A stretch of DNA of 64,000 bases from Podospora pseudocomata (lineage: Eukaryota > Ascomycota > Sordariomycetes > Sordariales > Podosporaceae): assembly GCF_035222375.1 (NCBI RefSeq), contig NC_085890.1, positions 2,666,001 to 2,730,000 on the forward strand. The letters run 5' to 3'. Both the position numbers and the translations under genes were made by a program. The notes beneath the pieces are model-generated. The model was not told the DNA's origin. It saw only the letters and a list, made by a program, of their open reading frames with translations, and did not search any database. Below, in pieces: positions 46,931-57,811 of the stretch (its first letter is position 1; each line of letters opens with the position of its first letter).

Positions 46931-49900
46931 ATGTCAGACAGTTATCGTTTCGGCGACTATAACAATGGTTCCCAGGTGGGGACTAACAGGGGGACGATCT
47001 ACAATACTTTCCCGCAGGCGCCAGGTAAGATAACCAGAGCGCTGTGAGAGTCGAGGGGTGCACCGCTAACTTCCCCAGAACGATCAGAAACCCCGCCGCG
47101 GCCATTCGCGACCATCCCCTTCTCCCGCGATCCCGATTTTGTCAACCGCGGAGACATTCTCGAGCAAATCGACCGGCGATGTTCCGAGCCCGCCGCTCGT
47201 GTGGCCCTCGTAGGCTTGGGCGGTATCGGCAAGTCGCAGCTGGCCATCGAGTTCGCTCACCGGATCACTGAAAAGCAGCCGGACATATGGGTATTCTGGG
47301 TCCACGCTGGAATGTATGAGCGCGTCGAGGATGGCTTCAGGACGATTGCCAACACCGTCAAGCTGGCCGGCCGGAACGAGCCCAAGGCCAACATCCCACA
47401 GCTTGTGTACAGCTGGCTGTCCAACGAACGGAACGGCAGATGGATCATGATCCTTGACAGCGCTGACGACCGCGATGTGTTCGACAACGCGAATATTGCC
47501 CACGGCACGACCAGCGGCAATGAGCGCGAAAGGCGGCCGTTTGCGACATACCTACCGCAGAGCCAAAATGGATCGATTATTGTCACAACACGTAACAGGG
47601 AGTTAGCATTCAGACTGACCGGGCGCCGTCAAAATATGATCGAAGTCGGACCGATGGCGCAGACAGATGCCCTCGCACTCCTGGAGAAGAAGCTAGGATC
47701 GCCCGCGGATCTAAATGTGGCGGCCGATCTCGTACAGGCGCTCGACCTCGTTCCGTTGGCCATTAGCCAGGCTGCCGCCTACATACAGGCAAGGGCGCCG
47801 CGGAGCTCGCCCGAGAAGTACCTAGCTGAGTTCCGGAAGAGTGAGCATAGAAAGAGCAGTCTTTTACAGTACGATGCTGGGGACCTACGACGGGATGGAG
47901 GCGCATCGAACGCGGTTCTTACCACATGGCAAATATCTTTTGACTACATCCGGTCTAAGCGGCCGTCTGCGGCGGATCTCTTGTCACTTATGAGCTTTTT
48001 CGACCGGCAAGGTATCCCTGGTTGGGTTTTAAAACCTCCTAGAGTTACTAAGGAGGATATTCTAGGACGGCGTATAGACGAGGACGGAGATACAGACTTT
48101 GATAATGGCAGAAGTGCTACAGATGGTACCGTAGATGATGACATGGATGGTGACACAGATAGTGACCTCACGGATGATAGTGCAGATACCACTGATGATG
48201 GATTCGAAGATGATGTGGCGATGCTGAGAGACTACTGCCTCATAGCGACGACTGAGATGGACGAGTTTGAGATGCACGGGCTTGTGCAGTTCTCAACGAG
48301 GAAGTGGCTGGAACAATGCGGGCAGCAGGAGACGTTCAAACAGAAGTTTATTGAGCGAATGGCAGCGTCATTCCCAACTGGAAACTACGAGAACTGGGCG
48401 ACTTGTCGAAATCTCTTCGCACACGTTCAAGTAGCCGTCGCTTACCAACCCAGCGACGATAGGAACGACATATGGGCGACACTTTTGAATAATGGGGGTT
48501 GGTTTGCATGGTCGCAAGGGAGATACGAGGTGGCACAGCGGATGGTGGGCAAAGCGAGACGAGCCCGCGAGAATAGACTGGGAAAAGAGGATACGGCGAG
48601 TCTAGATAGTATGTCACTGTTTGCTCTAGTCCTTTTGGACCGAGGCCAGTGGGAGGAGGCCGAGAAGCTGTTTGTGCAGGTGATGGAGACTCGCAAGAGC
48701 AAGCTTGGGGCCGATCACCCTTCTACGCTGACGAGCATGGCCAACCTAGCGTCGACATACAGGAACCAGGGCCGGTGGGAGGAGGCCGAGAAGCTGTTTG
48801 TGCAGGTGATGGAGACTCGCAAGACCAAGCTTGGGGCCGATCACCCAGATACGCTATCGAGCATGGCCAACCTAGCGGCGACATACAGGAAGCAGGGCCG
48901 GTGGGAGGAGGCCGAGAAGCTGGACGTACAGGTGATGGAGACGCGCAAGACCAAACTTGGGGTCGATCACCCAGATACGCTGACGAGCATGGCCAACCTA
49001 GCGTCGACATTTTGGAACCAGGGCCGGTGGGAGGAGGCCGAGAAGCTGGAGGTGCAGGTGATGGAGACGAGCAAGACCAAGCTTGGGGCCGATCACCCTT
49101 CTACGCTGACGAGCATAGCCAACCTAGCGTCGACATACAGTAAGCAGGGCCGGTGGGAGGAGGCCGAGAAGCTGGACGTGCAGGTGATGGAGACTCGCAA
49201 GACCAAGCTTGGGGCCGATCACCCAGATACGCTGACGAGCATGGCCAACCTAGCGTCGACATACAGGAACCAGGGCCGGTGGGAGGAGGCCGAGAAGCTG
49301 GAGGTGCAGGTGATGGAGACTCGCAAGACCAAGCTTGGGGCCGATCACCCAGATACGCTATCGAGCATGGCCAACCTAGCGGCGACATACAGGAAGCAGG
49401 GCCGGTGGGAGGAGGCCGAGAAGCTGTTTGTGCAGGTGATGGAGACTCGCAAGAGCAAGCTTGGGGCCGATCACCCTTCTACGCTGACGAGCATGGCCAA
49501 CCTAGCGTCGACATACAGGAACCAGGGCCGGTGGGAGGAGGCCGAGAAGCTGTTTGTGCAGGTGATGGAGACTCGCAAGACCAAGCTTGGGGCCGATCAC
49601 CCAGATACGCTATCGAGCATGGCCAACCTAGCGGCGACATACAGGAAGCAGGGCCGGTGGGAGGAGGCCGAGAAGCTGTTTGTGCAGGTGATGGAGACTC
49701 GCAAGACCAAGCTTGGGGCCGATCACCCAGATACGCTATTGAGCATGGCCAACCTAGCGGCGACATTTTGGAACCAGGGCCGGTGGGAGGAGGCCGAGAA
49801 GCTGGAGGTGCAGGTGATGGAGACGAGCAAGACCAAGCTTGGGGCCGATCATCCAGATACGCTGTCGAGCATGGCCAACCTCGCTTTTACTTGGAAAAGC

Positions 49901-50026
49901 CAAGGTCGACACTCGACCGCCTTAGCACTAATGAAGGACTGTGCCCAGGCTCGGCAGCGACGACTTGGTGCAGAGCATCCAGACACCCTGTCGTCTTTGG
50001 CCACCGTCACCAAGTGGGGTAGCTAG
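46931..50026 (+). CDS. NLR: PP amyloid motif, NB-ARC, TPR array
   Basis: Two exons, 46931-47024 and 47079-50026, with a 54-base intron (GTAAGA, CTAAC branch, CCCCAG), give about 1013 residues. Residues 1-31 are a PP-type motif (YRFGDYNNGSQVGTNRGTI). NB-ARC follows: P-loop VALVGLGGIGKSQLA near residue 73, Walker B-like RWIMILDSADD, sensor strand GSIIVTTRNRELA, and LVPLAISQAAAYIQ, the GxP-type segment. An acidic linker (DGDTDSDLTDDSADTTDDGFEDD in part, about 48080-48220) leads to helical sequence. From 48640 a TPR array with 42-residue units ends at HPDTLSSLATVTKWGS. Role: receptor that on ligand sensing would oligomerise and template its motif on an effector. The frame is intact over 3 kb. The start is chosen because exon 1 holds only the motif and joins in phase to ERSETPPRPFATIPF. 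Confidence 0.92.
48649..49905 (+). repeat. Near-identical 126-base TPR-coding repeats, about 10 units
   Basis: Each unit encodes EEAEKLxVQVMETxKTKLG then ADHPDTLxSMANLAxTxxxQGRW, the TPR/kinesin-light-chain form. Units are nearly identical in DNA, with differences at a few residues: F/D/E after KL, T/S after R, T/S before SMANLA, and YRNQ/YRKQ/FWNQ/YSKQ. Because 126 is a multiple of three, a second forward frame and a minus frame stay open across the array. Confidence 0.95.
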
Positions 50027-50444
50027 AACATGTTTCTTAGTTTCGTTTTTATGGTCTACTGTATCTGGATAATGTACTTTGACTTTTGCTTTTGTGATAC
50101 GAGTGTACAATTATGCAGCTACCGAGTCGTTATTATATGCACATTTCAATGGCTACATTCTTTGTCATTTATGCAACTGGTAAATACCGAAAGAGGCAGT
50201 GCTTTTGTCATCGACCATCCCAGTTGCCCAATTTTGAAGCTGGGGTGTAGCTGTGCAAAGTGAGCCCAGATACATTGTTGCCAGCCCCAGCCAAGGATGA
50301 AGCCGGCCAGTGAGGAGACAGTTTCAACATTGAAATTATGGACACAAATTTCGGTCCCTTCCTATTATTATCAGACGGATTGTAGTACAATCCGTTGAAA
50401 AAGTGTACCAAAAGTTCCGCTCCACTTTGGAAGCAGGGGGTACC
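50027..50444. other. Intergenic between NLR and Gypsy LTR
   Basis: 418 bases. The NLR 3' flank is T-rich at first (50030-50110). Nothing else is seen. Confidence 0.5.
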
Positions 50445-50913
50445 TGTCACGGGCAGGACAGGTTGACGGATTAATGACAGTAATATTCAGCTAAGCTACA
50501 GTCTGGGCTCTACTCCGTCGGGTACGGGCAGGCTCTATTGTGAAGACGTAGCTCAAAGAGCTACAAACAGGTCTCGCGGCAGCGTGATGCGAAGTCATTC
50601 AAGTCGCATTGGCCCGTGCTCTGGACGAGCCAAGCTCCAATGGATCAACGACGGTCACGGTGCAACCGCCGTGACACAAGTGAAGGTATAAAGGTTATAC
50701 TTGTCACGGGAGAGGTAGATAGTCGAGGCAAGCTACGATAAGTCTGACCAATTTGATTAAATAGTAAGCTGAAGGGGCAAAAACGGAAAGCAAACAAAGC
50801 CTGGCTGCAAGCATGGCTTTAGACATGGGCAAGCTTGGACCTGTGAAAGCACCCACGTGACTCTCACGTGGCCTGTGCTGTAGACCAACATGTCCTGAGC
50901 CAGGGCCGTGACA
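50445..50913 (-). mobile_element. Ty3/Gypsy LTR, 469 bases
   Basis: Bounded by inverted ends TGTCACGG and CCGTGACA. On its right is a C run (minus strand GAAGGGGGGGGTGA), a polypurine tract, so this is the 3' LTR of a minus-strand element. It contains an imperfect palindrome at about 50668-50709 around GGTATAAAGG, a likely promoter. The other LTR is not in the window at full length. Confidence 0.85.
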
Positions 50914-51900
50914 TCACCCCCCCCCTTCAAAATCCCGAATTCGTCCTCGAATTCGCTCTAAATACCGCTCAAACGCTCTCATATCTCACAAAGATCACTC
51001 TCAAAACTCCATCCCCACAATCTGATTTAAGATCTCCACCTGGCCAGCGGTTTGGGAATGACCAGCCGTGGAAAGGCGCCAGGTGGCTCCCATGATCTTG
51101 CTCAGTTCGTCAGTAAAGTCGGACACAAATTGGGGTCCTCTGTCCGATACAACGGTGTCGGGAAACTGGAAAATACGGAAAGGACCGTTGTAGTACATCT
51201 TGGCGGCATCGCGGGCCGTGGCATTGACGAAGCATGGTGTTGCCCAAGTCGCTTTGCTCAACCGATCAACGATGACCATCAGGTTGTCGTATCGATTCTT
51301 GTCCTTCGGCATTGACTTGAAGTCTACTGCCAAATCCTTCCATCCTCGTTCAGGCACCGGGAGCGGGTGTAGGAAACCTGGCGTTTTGTCCCTTGGAACC
51401 TTTGAGGCTCGGCACGTCAGGCAATTGGAGACATATTTGTCAGAATCTATGGATATACCTGGCCACCAGTAGTGAGTTTTAATCAAAGACCTCGTCTTAT
51501 TTCTCCCTGGGTGGGCAGTCGTCTTTCTGGCGTGCACTTCGTCGAGCACTCTGGCGCGCATGCCGTCCTCCTCGGGGACCACCAGACCTCCCTGGTACAA
51601 CAATATCGAATTATTCGACAGGAAAAACGGTCCCTCATTCTTCCTGGCCCTTTCTCTGTAAGACTCCAGCGAGGTTGTGGACTTGTTCGCATGAAGATCG
51701 CATCAATGAGGTCGTGGCCGGTCAATCTTCGCAACCACTGTGCGGGCGTTTCGGCACACTGTATTCCTCCACATTAGCTCTCGGCTCGAACAGCGGCTTG
51801 ATACGTCTGTTTGTGATGGCGGAGTCGATGCCGCAATACCACCCCTTAGCAGGACCGGCGTCACCGATGACAACATGAGCGAAACCCAGACGCCGTCACT
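50914..51900 (-). mobile_element. Ty3/Gypsy internal fragment with integrase, broken
   Basis: Minus-strand sequence reads the integrase zinc-binding part (HPGRNKTRSLIKTHYWWPGI then CLTCRASK) and the rve core (DLAVDFKSMPKDKNRYDNL and TVVSDRGPQFVSDF, then GATWRLSTAGHSQTAGQVE). Earlier pol sequence (AETPAQW, LTGHDLIDAIF) continues to about 51900. Gag, protease, reverse transcriptase and the 5' LTR are absent, so this is a truncated fossil. The integrase part reads openly for about 200 residues, so it is not very old. The right edge abuts the WD40 remnant and is approximate. Confidence 0.85.
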
Positions 51901-52067
51901 GGAGCTCAAGCTGGAGGATCAGGAGTCCGCAGATGCAGGTACGCTGGTATCCAAATATGATGCCTGGGAATTCATTTCCAACAACGCCACGGACAACCAT
52001 CAAGTCACGATTACCCCCACCCGAAAAGAGTTGAAAAGGAGGAAGGCCAGTCTCGACCCCGACGGCA

Positions 52068-52538
52068 GCGTTTACGCAGGAAGAACGGAAGTGGATTACT
52101 TCGGGGCCAATTGTAGAGGATAATTGGAATGCATGCCGGCAGACGCTCGAGGGACATGGCTCTTCAGTCTGGTCGGTAGCGTTCTCGCCCGATTCGAAGT
52201 GGGTTGCGTCAGGATCAGACGACAACACCATCAAGATCTGGGATGCGGCCACGGGGTCATGTACGCAGACGCTCGAGGGTGATTACAGTAACGCCAGGTC
52301 GGTAGCGTCTTCCCTCGATTTGAAGCTGATCGCATCCAAATTAGACAATGCCAATCCCCCACATTACCAAGGCTATAGCATTGGCTTGGGCAACAGATGG
52401 ATTACGAAGGACTCAGAAAACCGGCTATGGCTGCCTCTGGAATATCAGCCAAGCTGTTCAGCTGTAGCGGCATCAACAGTTGCTATTGGCTGTTCTTCGG
52501 GACGCGTCCTAACTATCACGTTCACGACAGACACCTAA
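52068..52538 (+). pseudogene. Orphan tail of a NACHT-WD40 (HET-E/D/R type) STAND gene
   Basis: The frame reads FTQEERKWITSGPIVEDNW, then NACRQTLEGHGSSVWSVAFS, SKWVASGSDDNTIKIWDAATG and TQTLEGD. These are the NACHT-to-WD40 linker and the first WD repeat or two of the HNWD incompatibility family. It then decays to a divergent C-terminus that ends at 52538. The N-terminal effector and NACHT domains are absent. The left edge is at or near the Gypsy fragment, so insertion or recombination there probably truncated it. The high match to the family consensus suggests fairly recent loss. Confidence 0.72.
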
Positions 52539-52540
52539 GC

Positions 52541-54105
52541 TGATCTTTCATTCTTTCTCTCTCTCTTTTTTCTTTATCATAGCGTGACCCAGGAGGGGTC
52601 TGGGGGGCTCCGTTAATTTATAGCCCGTCGCAATACTCTAGATCCTTCTAGATCTCGCCTCTTTCATCCATTCGAGTATTCTGTTTCGCCATGTAGACAG
52701 GTGGCTCTAGAACACTTGGTAGAAACGTCATTTGGCCCACTCGAACAACTCGAGATCGGGCTAGTTGGCTTGACGTAGTTCCAAGCGCCACAGTAAACTT
52801 TATTTGAGCTGGTTTCCTTTAATAGCCGCGAGGCATTTGATTGTCCGCCTTAATTCCAACCATTAATTGTGCAGGTAGATAGCGGTTAGGCCGTAATGCG
52901 GCTAATTGCTTATTTACCGTGTAACATAAAGTCTTAACGTTAGGTAGGTATGTAAATATGAAACGAAACTGTAGTCAAGACAAGCAGTATGTTGGTTTAT
53001 CGCACGATGTAACTAGGCCTTTACCTTGGTTTTCAAATTCGGTATTCGAACTTAAGCTAGTTAATTTGGACATTTCAAAATCAAACACATTTTTTCCAGG
53101 CTGAAATGGGCAGGAGGGTAGGGTGGAAGAGGCAGTGCTGCTCCTAACTACACACCCCACCCAAGTCCGAAAGCGGCAATACATTTCCCTTGACCGGGAA
53201 GAACATGATAACGAATTTCAACAGAGGCTCGGCTCGCCCACACTTATGCAAGTGGACCCTTATCCAGCCCAACGCCATTACAAAATCATGTTGGACGGCT
53301 GCTTCAAGGCGTAGTAATCTGGTGCTGGAGGATGACTTTGGTGAGAGTTTTCATTGTCGGGGAAGAAGTATGTCAAAGCTGTACCCATCCGAGCCCGGAC
53401 CTCAATAGAAACATCCATCTGGCATCCCTGCCATGTGTAGACGTGTATTGAAGTGCGAACTGGTATTTTTGGCAAACCATGATGAAAGATGCTGTTGCTG
53501 AGAACAGCATAGGTACCAGAACCCAACCAATAGATTGTGGACCGAACGCGATTAGCTGTTGGGGTCTTCGGGGCGTTGCAAAGCGACAGGTGAATACAAG
53601 TTGTTCAGAAGTTGCAGGTCTGCGTACGTTGGGCAGAAATTCGGCAGGAAAGGCATTCGATGCCTAGCCGTCGACCTACATGTGGTTTGCAGCGTGACGG
53701 AATTTTCCGTGGCTGACTTGCCACCTGACCCTGAGTTTTTTTTTACCTTGCCATTGCCCACGAAGTCGTTGAGATATTATCTGAAGTAGCGATGAAGGAA
53801 CTCGGAGGAAACCAACCGGAGACTCTTGACGGCGCAAAGGGACTGTGACTAGAATTAATGATGGTGCTGAGGGTGTACCTTCTCCTGTCCCTACTTTAGA
53901 ATGGCTAAGGGCTGGCCGAGTATCTTATAGTTGCTGGTGCGACTACCCGAGTTCTCGACTCCGCGGAATACATCGTGTTCAATGTCCAAAAATATACCAA
54001 AAACACCCTCTCCGGTAACTGAAACAGTCATTGACCATCCTATAACCTGTCATCGGAGGATAGCATTGTATGGCACTCGACATCAACAAAAAATCCCTTG
54101 TCCAC
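52541..54105. other. Intergenic, 1.56 kb
   Basis: AT-rich with many TTAA/TAAT steps at about 52790-52960, as in RIP-aged DNA. Frames of 60-85 residues have no family resemblance. Nothing else is seen. Confidence 0.45.
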
Positions 54106-56186
54106 TTACTCCAACACCACTCTCTCCTTCCTAGGCCCCGAGCATACAAAGTCCACTCCTGCCAAAGTATCAAGTGTGATGAATGTCTTCCTCCTGGCAA
54201 CCCCTGAGCCAACTCCGCCAAATTCCAAAACAATCATGAAGACCTTCTGATATACCGGTCCATCCCTGCTGTTTCGGTAGGCAAACCTCTCAACGACCAA
54301 ACACTCATATCCGCCAGAAGGAATCGTATTGCCGTGAACAAAATCTCGTTCTTTGATGTACCCCATCATCCTATCTGTCCCAGGAAGCACAGCCTCGCTG
54401 AGTGGCTCAGTGCGTATCTCCAAACAAACTCGCCATCCTTCCACCTCGATCTGGGCCCCATTCACACCCAAGTACTGAATCTCCATGTCGCATGTCAAGT
54501 CAAAAATCGCATTCTTCTATCCTCCCTGGACATCCGCAGCGCCTCACTGAGTGACACCTCCCCTTCCCAACCGGCCCATGACCAGCTCGGAAATGCGCTT
54601 CTTCTCTTCGGCGTCCCGCCTTCGCAGAGATGCATCCACCCCAAGAACCGTGGAAAGGCTGCCAACGGGAGCCCCCAGACACAAGCCGCAGCTGGAACGT
54701 TCTTCTCCAAGACCGCAATGATCCCGGCCAGCGCGTTGAGCGAATCCTCATCATTCGTCATCCGTCGAGCCGTATAGTCCATAATATAAGTCCAATACAT
54801 GGAGCCGAGTAGATCATCAGGTGCCTGCTTCCACTGACTCAATACCAACTCTACACTCTTCAAAATTCCTGGCATTGAATGGGGCCAGCTTGGCACAGTC
54901 TTTGTGATTTCCAGTGTTTCAGGCACCCTGTGCTCAGCACAGTCAAACTCGACCTGGGTGCTGGTGAAGAAGAGGTAACAGACTGAAAGCATCGATTCCT
55001 GTAGTGTCCATGCGCGTGTTGACCAAGTGGAGGCAGCGATCTCTTCCCCAACGGTTGGGGGAACGGTGAAGACGGTGTGGCCTGCGATGGTCTCGCGCAA
55101 TTGGTGAGTGCGGGGGCGGGCCACCCCGGGAAGGCCAGCATTAGAGTTGTTGCCTGCCACGGCAACGAGGGTGAGTGTGGCAGAGGAGTAGATCTGATCC
55201 ATCATTCTGAGTTGCTCCTCCTTTTCTCTGTGTTGGATGGGAGTCGGGTTTGGGGTCTGATCGATGCAGAGGGCGTCGACCTAGAGATAGCGCCGACCAA
55301 GTTTACATGTGACAGCGATGGCGTCTTCGATCGTGTCGGGAAGCGTCTTGCCATCCAGAGCATCTGCGGCCGGCATGACGCCACCCCACACATAACTGAG
55401 GGCAAAGTAGTCGCACCCGTCAGGATAAGGGACGACTTTACGGTCCATGACATCGATCATACGCGTGAGGGACAGTTCCGGTGAGGCAGTGACCTGGCAG
55501 GTAGGTCCGTGATTCTTGATGCAGTCTTCCAATGCCCCCGAGAATCTTGAGAAGTCGACAAAGCGGTCAAGGTGTCTCGCATTGCCTGATCGTGTGGTTC
55601 CAGCAAGCGCAATCGACTCCCCAGTCCTATATCCAAAGCGGTGAACCTCGCCGCCCAGTGGCCGAGGTTCACGCTCACTGATGATTGAGGTGCCCCCTGA
55701 ATTGACACCAAGGAAAATGGCCGGGTTTGTTCTCAACTGCGCTGGAAACGAGTTCCACCCCCCTCGTTGGACGTAGGATCGGAATGGTACGAGCTTGAGC
55801 ATGACATCAGTGGTTCCAAGACCTACTCTGGGGAAGATTCGAAAAATCAAGCGACAGAGCGGACAGGATGGGGACAGTACCAGCGATGCCAGTTCGCCGA
55901 AATCCATCTCGTACTGCCGACTTGAGTGGCGGTAGTCGAGCGTGTGGTACTCAGGCTTGGAATTGTCCAAGGGGTTTGAGTCCTTGAAAACCCGAACAAT
56001 GTCGAAGGCGGCACATCGTTGGCAAAGTGCGCTGGGTTGTTGCTGGAGTCCAAGGATGAGTGCCTCCTCATGGGCTCGCAGAGGGGCAATCAGCTCGATG
56101 GCTTTTGACGTCGGAAGCGCAGCGCAGGGTTGGGAGATGGGCTCCACAGAGCGGCAAAAAACACAGAGCTTGGTTGGGGTTGCCAT
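54106..56186 (-). CDS. HET-domain protein, frame interrupted (about two breaks)
   Basis: HET domains trigger cell death in vegetative incompatibility. From the Met at 56186 (MATPTKLCVFCRSVE), the N-terminal part carries Cys pairs (CPLCRLIF, CQRCAAF). HET motifs follow in order: DYFALSYVWGG, then VDALCIDQTPNPTP, MDQIYSSATLTLVAVAG and STRAWTLQESMLS. The C-terminal part continues to about 54106 with SAFPSWSWAGWEGEVSLSEAL and EIQYLGVNGAQIEVEGW. One TAG codon stands where relatives have Trp in the WVDALCID-type motif, near 55281. A change of frame occurs near 54500-54530. No intron explains either. It may be a recently disabled allele or contain sequence errors. The long open parts suggest little decay. 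Confidence 0.8.
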
Positions 56187-56626
56187 CTTGATTTCGGCGC
56201 GGTGTAGAGTCGTGGCTGTGTGGATCTGCTCCTTCCTGCTGAAGGTAAGGTAGGAGGTATCTTGATCATCTCCGTTCAGCCACGGATGGTAAAAGAAAGC
56301 GCAGTGGCACGAGGTTGCCCGCGAGTTCCCCGCAACTGGGAGTGTCAAATCAAGAAGCAGCAACGGCAGCCTCGTCACGCATCGCGAACCGGAATCTTGC
56401 TGCTGCCCCATTTGGTTGTGTTATGGTTGCAAGAACTGACAGATTGAGGCTATACCTCTCTCATTCTTTCCTCCTACGTTCTCACCAGTTTCAAACATGC
56501 TAAAATGATTTCTCCCCGTCAAACCCGAACTTGTTTCCCTTCCCTTCGTCACCCGTTCCTCCAGCGTCCTCTCCAGTAGCGATATTCACCATACCCCTAG
56601 AGTCTCAAGCATCAGCGTACCTCAAC
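56187..56626. promoter_or_regulatory. Divergent upstream region, HET gene / Arg-rich gene
   Basis: 440 bases between divergent genes. The 56530-56626 part is CT/CCA-rich leader-like. No defined element is seen. Confidence 0.45.
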
Positions 56627-57373
56627 ATGTCAGAAAATATTCCCAATAGACTCTGGCTCATGACTCCAGCGAGACGATCGGCCCTGGAAACTTCCTGTCC
56701 CAACCTCTTGGCTGCCTTTGACGCGGGCTTCCTTCACATCGCAACGATACATCACCAGAGCACTGTAGGCAAACATTTTTGTCTGTGTCGTTCTTTTCTC
56801 ATGTGTGCTGACACCCCTGGAAGAGCGAGCTGCAAGACTTGGTTCCTTATACTGAAAACGGGAGTGAGACTATCGCAATTTTCCTGTACAATCACGACGC
56901 CTACTTCAGCCATGACACTGGTGACGCTAGTCTCATGTTGGTGGCTGCCCCCGGCTTTATGCTTCATGCGACCATAAGAGACGGCGCCATACATCCGCAA
57001 CCACGGCTGGATCCGAGTCGTATGCCTTTCCACACGATTCCTCGTTAGCCTTTGGTCAATGGACATATATACTGACGAAAACGCCTGCTTAGTGTCGATT
57101 GGGGCGGTTTGCAGGACGATCGATTTTGGCGACTGTGGCGCCGCCTGTGTGATTGTGGATAGGAATGGTCTCAACGAACTCCCTTGTGAGCTGGTAGAGA
57201 TTGCGGTGTTGGATTTGAGGCCCGGGACACGAGGACGTACCTGGCGACGGGCTCTGGCTGCACGTCTGAGCTTGAGGGCACGAGGACGCACCAGGCGAGG
57301 AGGACGCACCAGGCGACGGATTATGGCTGCACGTCTGCGGACTCTGGCTGCACGTCTGAGCCGGCCAGCGTGA
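56627..57373 (+). CDS. Hypothetical protein with arginine-rich repeated tail
   Basis: Three exons fit: 56627-56764, 56824-57043 and 57093-57373. Their introns have 59 and 49 bases, both with CTGAC-type branch sites. The protein is about 212 residues. It starts MSENIPNRLWLMTPARRSALE. The middle (ETIAIFLYNHDAYFSHDTGDASLMLVAAPGF in part, ATIRDGAIHPQ) looks like a small beta-rich domain and continues as LSIGAVCRTIDFGDCGAACVIVDRNGLNELP. The tail repeats AARL and RGRTRR units, encoded by short imperfect DNA repeats at 57230-57370. No family is recognised. The splice model is my own and keeps one frame throughout. Confidence 0.55.
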
Positions 57374-57811
57374 CCATGCAGGCGGGTGCCATTTGTTAGC
57401 ATTGGGGTAGAGGCATGGGTATATGTTTTCAAGCGTAGTATATTAATAATGAACACCCTTTGACAAACCTTGGCTAACTTGAAACTGCCATGTGAGGCCT
57501 GTTGGCTGGGTATTTTTCAACTTTTCAAGACTTAGGTCACGATGTGGTTAAGCTAACTGAAACTATGCAATGCAGTGAGGCCTGCCAGGCATGGATGTTG
57601 TGCAACCTGAAGTGTTTATCTCGAATCAAAACGCAGCAGGAGCAAAAGCAGCAAACGAATGAAGGGAATCCGTTTGCTGCTTGACACGTGTGTCGTTTGC
57701 TCTTTCCTTTTTAAAAATGTCCCGAAATACCAGTCATCGTCCCACCACAACACCGAGGCATCCAGCATCAGACCATTGGTATTTTCAACACGAAGACTGT
57801 ACACATCGAGA
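57374..57811. other. Intergenic, upstream of the IFI6-like gene
   Basis: 438 bases. Nothing gene-like. The last part before 57812 is CA-rich leader sequence. Confidence 0.45.

Noticed and set aside
48649-50022. Long open frames on both strands within the TPR array
   Set aside because: They exist only because 126-base repeats keep all frames in step. The NLR frame has the TPR consensus.
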